NCBI GenBank assembly: GCA_004369085.1
Contig: ML210312.1
Location: forward strand, 1-34,018
DNA from: Coprinopsis marcescibilis
Taxonomy: Eukaryota > Basidiomycota > Agaricomycetes > Agaricales > Psathyrellaceae
Length of the DNA: 34,018 bases
Reading direction: 5' to 3'
The notes under the pieces were generated by a model, which worked only from the letters and a program-made list of their open reading frames with translations, was not told the origin of the DNA and did no database searches. Below, one piece after another: positions 30,943 to 34,018 of the stretch (positions are counted from its first letter, which is position 1; every line of letters begins with the position of its first letter). Made by a program: the position numbers and the translations under genes.

Positions 30943-33287
30943 TCGAGATATGGATGCGTGGAGGGGAGGTGGGAGTAGTGAGAAGCAAGAGACGTGGTGA
31001 TGACAGGGCAGGCTGCTTGTGGGCTTTGATCGCAATTCATTAAACAAGAATCTTGATTAGGTTGGAGTGAACATTGACATAGCGCCCGGCCCCTGGGAGA
31101 TCCCTGACACTGTGCAGACATGGGCGTGTCGGGGCGTTTGTAAAGGTGGCGGGTGAGTTAAACGATTCAAACGCCCTGTAACACTGGATAAGCGCGAGCC
31201 CGTACTTCAGGAAGGGTGTAGTAGTGGTGCACTCACGAAAATATTGGAACAGCTTCGCAGTCCAGTATCCAGCGGAGGCTCACTCCAGATCGACATCGTT
31301 ATGCGGCACGTAGAATATGCAGAAGCACCGCTGTCTTTTGCCAGCTATATTTATGGGTGTTGTTGCTACGCACACTCCGCTCTGTTCCAAATTATCAGGA
31401 GCGAAACACGAACGAATGCCTTGGCGAGACAGTGAATGAATCAAGCGATTGAATCGGCGCCCAGACCGCGGATATTCCCGATACTCAGGGGCTAATTCCC
31501 GGAACTTTAGGGTAGGTTCTTTGTCATCATATCACCCTCAAAAATTCCTCTCAAAAAGTTGGCTTCAAAAAAAAAACCCCCGCGACTTTCTCTGCGCCTG
31601 CTGTCTCGCATCTTCTGAGCAACGCCTCAGAGTCGCGGCTCGCCCATTCAGTGCTGGTCAGCAGCTCCACAGCTCGATGTGTCTCGTCACAATCGTTCGA
31701 TCCACGATGTCAGGAAATAACGGCAACATCATATCTCTTACTTGTTCAGACTCTTATAAACCCCTTCCCCGCAGGTCTGGTTCTTTTTCCGAAATGCTTC
31801 CCTTCACTAAACCGATTACCTCTTTGTGGCTTGGTGTCATGTAGTAGCGGCCTCTGTATCGAGCGATACTGTCTGTTCTGTCGCCAGCCCTCGCCTTGAT
31901 GTTCCCTCTCGCGCTCCTATCTCCTGGTCGAGTGCGAACCTCAATAGCTGAGAATTTCGTCAGTGGGGAGTGCCCGCACTGGTGTTATGTCGTGCTTGGT
32001 ACACGTGCGGTGTTTTTCCTTCGTGAGGCAGGCGCGCCTCATACTGTTGGCTTTGCCGGTGCGTCTGTCCTTCGTTTCATTTTCATCCCCAACACCGTCG
32101 ATTGTGCCCTGTCATTCTGTTCAAAATAAAAATGATTATGAAACTCCACAGGAGCACCGTGTCTGTCGCTGTTCCGAATCTGCATTAGGTTCCCGTTGCT
32201 CAGCTTCCCCGTTACCGATCCCATATTCGGCGTCTGGTTGCGGGTTCGTCTGATACCGCTGTTCCTGAACAATATTGCCATCGCCTTTACCCCTGCCCGA
32301 CGTTGTCGGTTGAAATCTCCAAACTGTTTATTAGGCGCGCGTAACCCTTTCCGTTTATCTGACTCCTCTGCCGACCTTGGTCGTTTAATTTTGGAATATT
32401 TTAGTTCAGGACACTGTTTCGATGAAATCCAACGGTTGCTTGTATCTCCGTAGTCATCTTGATGCAGATGGTGGTAGTCCCAACTCTGCAGACGCTGATC
32501 ATAGTCCTGCGTCCAAAGGCAAGTTTACGTTTACAATATCTGCGCGATCATAACCAAATCATAACAATAAGCTTTGTAGGCGTCAGCCGTTGGCTATACT
32601 CGATGTCGATTTGAGACTGGTGATGGTATTGCCCGACTGCGTGCATCACTGGATGAGTACATGAACCACAAGACCACGTCGACCATTGCGCGATCATTAG
32701 GGATTGGTGCCAAAGCAAATGTAAAAATTGCACCTGGCAAGCAGAAAACATTGCCATCGACGACCTGTTTACAAAGCGGCTGGTGCATTAGAGTAGCCAG
32801 GAGACGATAGTAATCATATTAACAACGTCGAGTTCCGGGCAACGACGCGACAGCGTAGCTACAACCTTATACTTATTGGCCTCGAGAACCGAAACCCCGG
32901 GAGGTAGTACTATAGGGTACTATGTAGTACCTAACCTGAGGCGAAAAGCGTTCTTCATGTGGTAGTTTACGTCTGCGAGTGAGATAGACTTGCCTTATTT
33001 CTGACACGTAGAGTGACTGAGACTACGAACGGTTTGAGGCCCCCTTCAGAATACCAAGCACTTCAACGACGAACGTTTGAGAGTATGTACTAGCCAACAC
33101 TGCCACAGTGCAGTAAACTGTATAGGCTGAGCTCGGCATAATAATTGCGCTGCCGCTCACACGTTCTTACCTTGATAACAATCGTTTAATCTCGTATATA
33201 GGCCGCTTGATGTTCGAACTTCACAGCAACGTGCGCGATACCTCTCAGAATCGCAGTACATACTTACTACACCTACATCGCGTCCAA
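30943..33287. other. gene-poor stretch, 2.3 kb
   Basis: Divergent upstream region of the P450 gene and the 33.3-kb gene. No supported gene. It includes an A-run (31567-31576) followed by CCCCC, and a series of overlapping open frames at 31650-32450 that do not show consistent protein character. I cannot exclude a decayed element in 31.6-32.5 kb. Confidence 0.45.
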
Positions 33288-34018
33288 ATGCGTCTGATCC
33301 TAAGCACCAGCAAGCCGTGGCACACAAACTACTGCACAGAAGAAGGCCAAGTACTGTACAAAGTGGACTCGCCATGGAAGCTTGTTAACAGAACGGCCAC
33401 AATCGACAAGATCGTCCCTAATAGCACAGGTAAGACTATGTTGATCGCCTCGACTTTGGTTCAATATTCATGACCCCGCGTCACATAACGCATACCGCTT
33501 AACTAGATAGCGCGAGTGAAGATGCTGAACCAGTTATGCAAGACCAATTCACCCGGATCGTCCAGATTGACTTTCGGGCTATCGAACCATCCTCGACGAT
33601 CACTTTCCAAGACATAACTCAAAGGGTGGACAGCTTCTTCCGCAAAGGAAAGATTAACTGGAAGGGTCACGGAAGGCTAGTCAGCTACCAGTGCTACGAT
33701 ACTACTAACGGCGTGTCGGCCTATAGCTAACTTGACCTCGCCGCCTTAAATTTGAACAGGGATCGCATGTTCACAGCGCCAGACGAACAGGAATACAAGT
33801 GGGTCATGGGTAGGCTCAAATGTGAAGTAGGTGTTGGTTGGTACCACTTCACCCTGGCATCCCCCATAGCTAATTGATAGCCTTCTTGCACTATCACTCT
33901 ATTCTGCATCGATTACTGTATCCAAGCTCTTCCTGAACGACGACGCGAGAACACCTGTGGCGAAGTACCATTTGAAGCACCATGGCATTGTCAAGGACGC
34001 ACGGCCCGCGTCCCTGGA
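33288..34018 (+). CDS. DUF6593-type protein, 3' end beyond window
   Basis: Small protein of a basidiomycete-rich family of unknown function (DUF6593 type). Exons: 33288-33429, 33507-33675, 33760-33826, 33927-34018 (partial). The translation has the family's usual order: a short beta-rich start with GQVLYKV.SPWKL.NRT.TI.KIVPN, a central FFRKGKI.W.G segment, FTAPD..EYKW, then LNDDARTPVAKYH and a final KDARPASL just before the window ends. To keep this order the second intron must begin with GC (GGAAG/GCTAGT), and the third appears to end in AAG. Only a short tail should be missing. No signal peptide is present. Family recognition comes from memory of the motif pattern. Confidence 0.75.

Noticed and set aside
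31650..32453. Cluster of overlapping plus-strand open frames as a possible transposon gene
   Set aside because: No reverse transcriptase, integrase or transposase motif and no terminal repeats seen.
1..34018. CRISPR array, tRNA or rRNA genes
   Set aside because: No spaced direct-repeat array and no tRNA or rRNA signature noticed on either strand.

Overview
This window reads as nuclear DNA of a wood- or litter-decaying basidiomycete (Agaricomycetes). The grounds are dense introns of about 50-65 nt, a cellulose-active AA9 monooxygenase with a fungal CBM1, a degenerate NACHT/TPR (NLR-like) gene, a DUF6593-type protein, a secreted berberine-bridge-type oxidoreductase and lineage-specific multi-pass membrane proteins. 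Nearly all genes are split, so I rebuilt exon models by hand from splice sites, reading phase and family motifs. Most models give a total length divisible by three. All functional calls come from sequence reading alone; no database search was run.

Layout. 1-2.87 kb: almost empty, with one doubtful 65-codon ORF. 2.87-4.25 kb (-): nine-exon AA9-CBM1 lytic polysaccharide monooxygenase. 5.3-12.5 kb: the most unusual part. Two paralogous seven-TM-like proteins (5.3-6.6 kb, +; 10.4-11.7 kb, -) share intron positions and phases. Between them lies a secreted FAD oxidoreductase (7.65-9.6 kb, +). Two related small secreted four-cysteine proteins (9.84-10.12 and 12.28-12.50 kb, both -) bracket the second membrane protein. 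13.3-13.9 kb (+): Ser/Thr-rich hypothetical protein. 14.4-14.6 kb: MITE-like inverted repeat. 14.8-18.7 kb (-): decayed NLR-like gene with a long tandem TPR array and a 10-N assembly gap that looks artefactual. 19.65-24.04 kb (+): very large low-complexity, probably nuclear protein. 24.3-25.2 kb (-): mitochondrial J-domain protein with a 15-nt microexon. 26-28.15 kb (-): twelve-exon MFS transporter. 28.95-30.94 kb (-): eight-exon cytochrome P450. 33.3 kb to the end (+): DUF6593-type protein, cut by the window edge.

Working picture. AA9-CBM1 and the FAD oxidoreductase are secreted oxidative enzymes suited to plant-polymer or oligosaccharide oxidation. P450 and MFS lie next to each other on one strand and could serve metabolite oxidation and export, but no core biosynthetic gene is present, so a cluster is not claimed. 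The best candidate for something undescribed is the run of two C-x9-C-x19-C-x4-C secreted proteins flanking a seven-TM protein, all on one strand. A ligand/receptor relationship is only a hypothesis.
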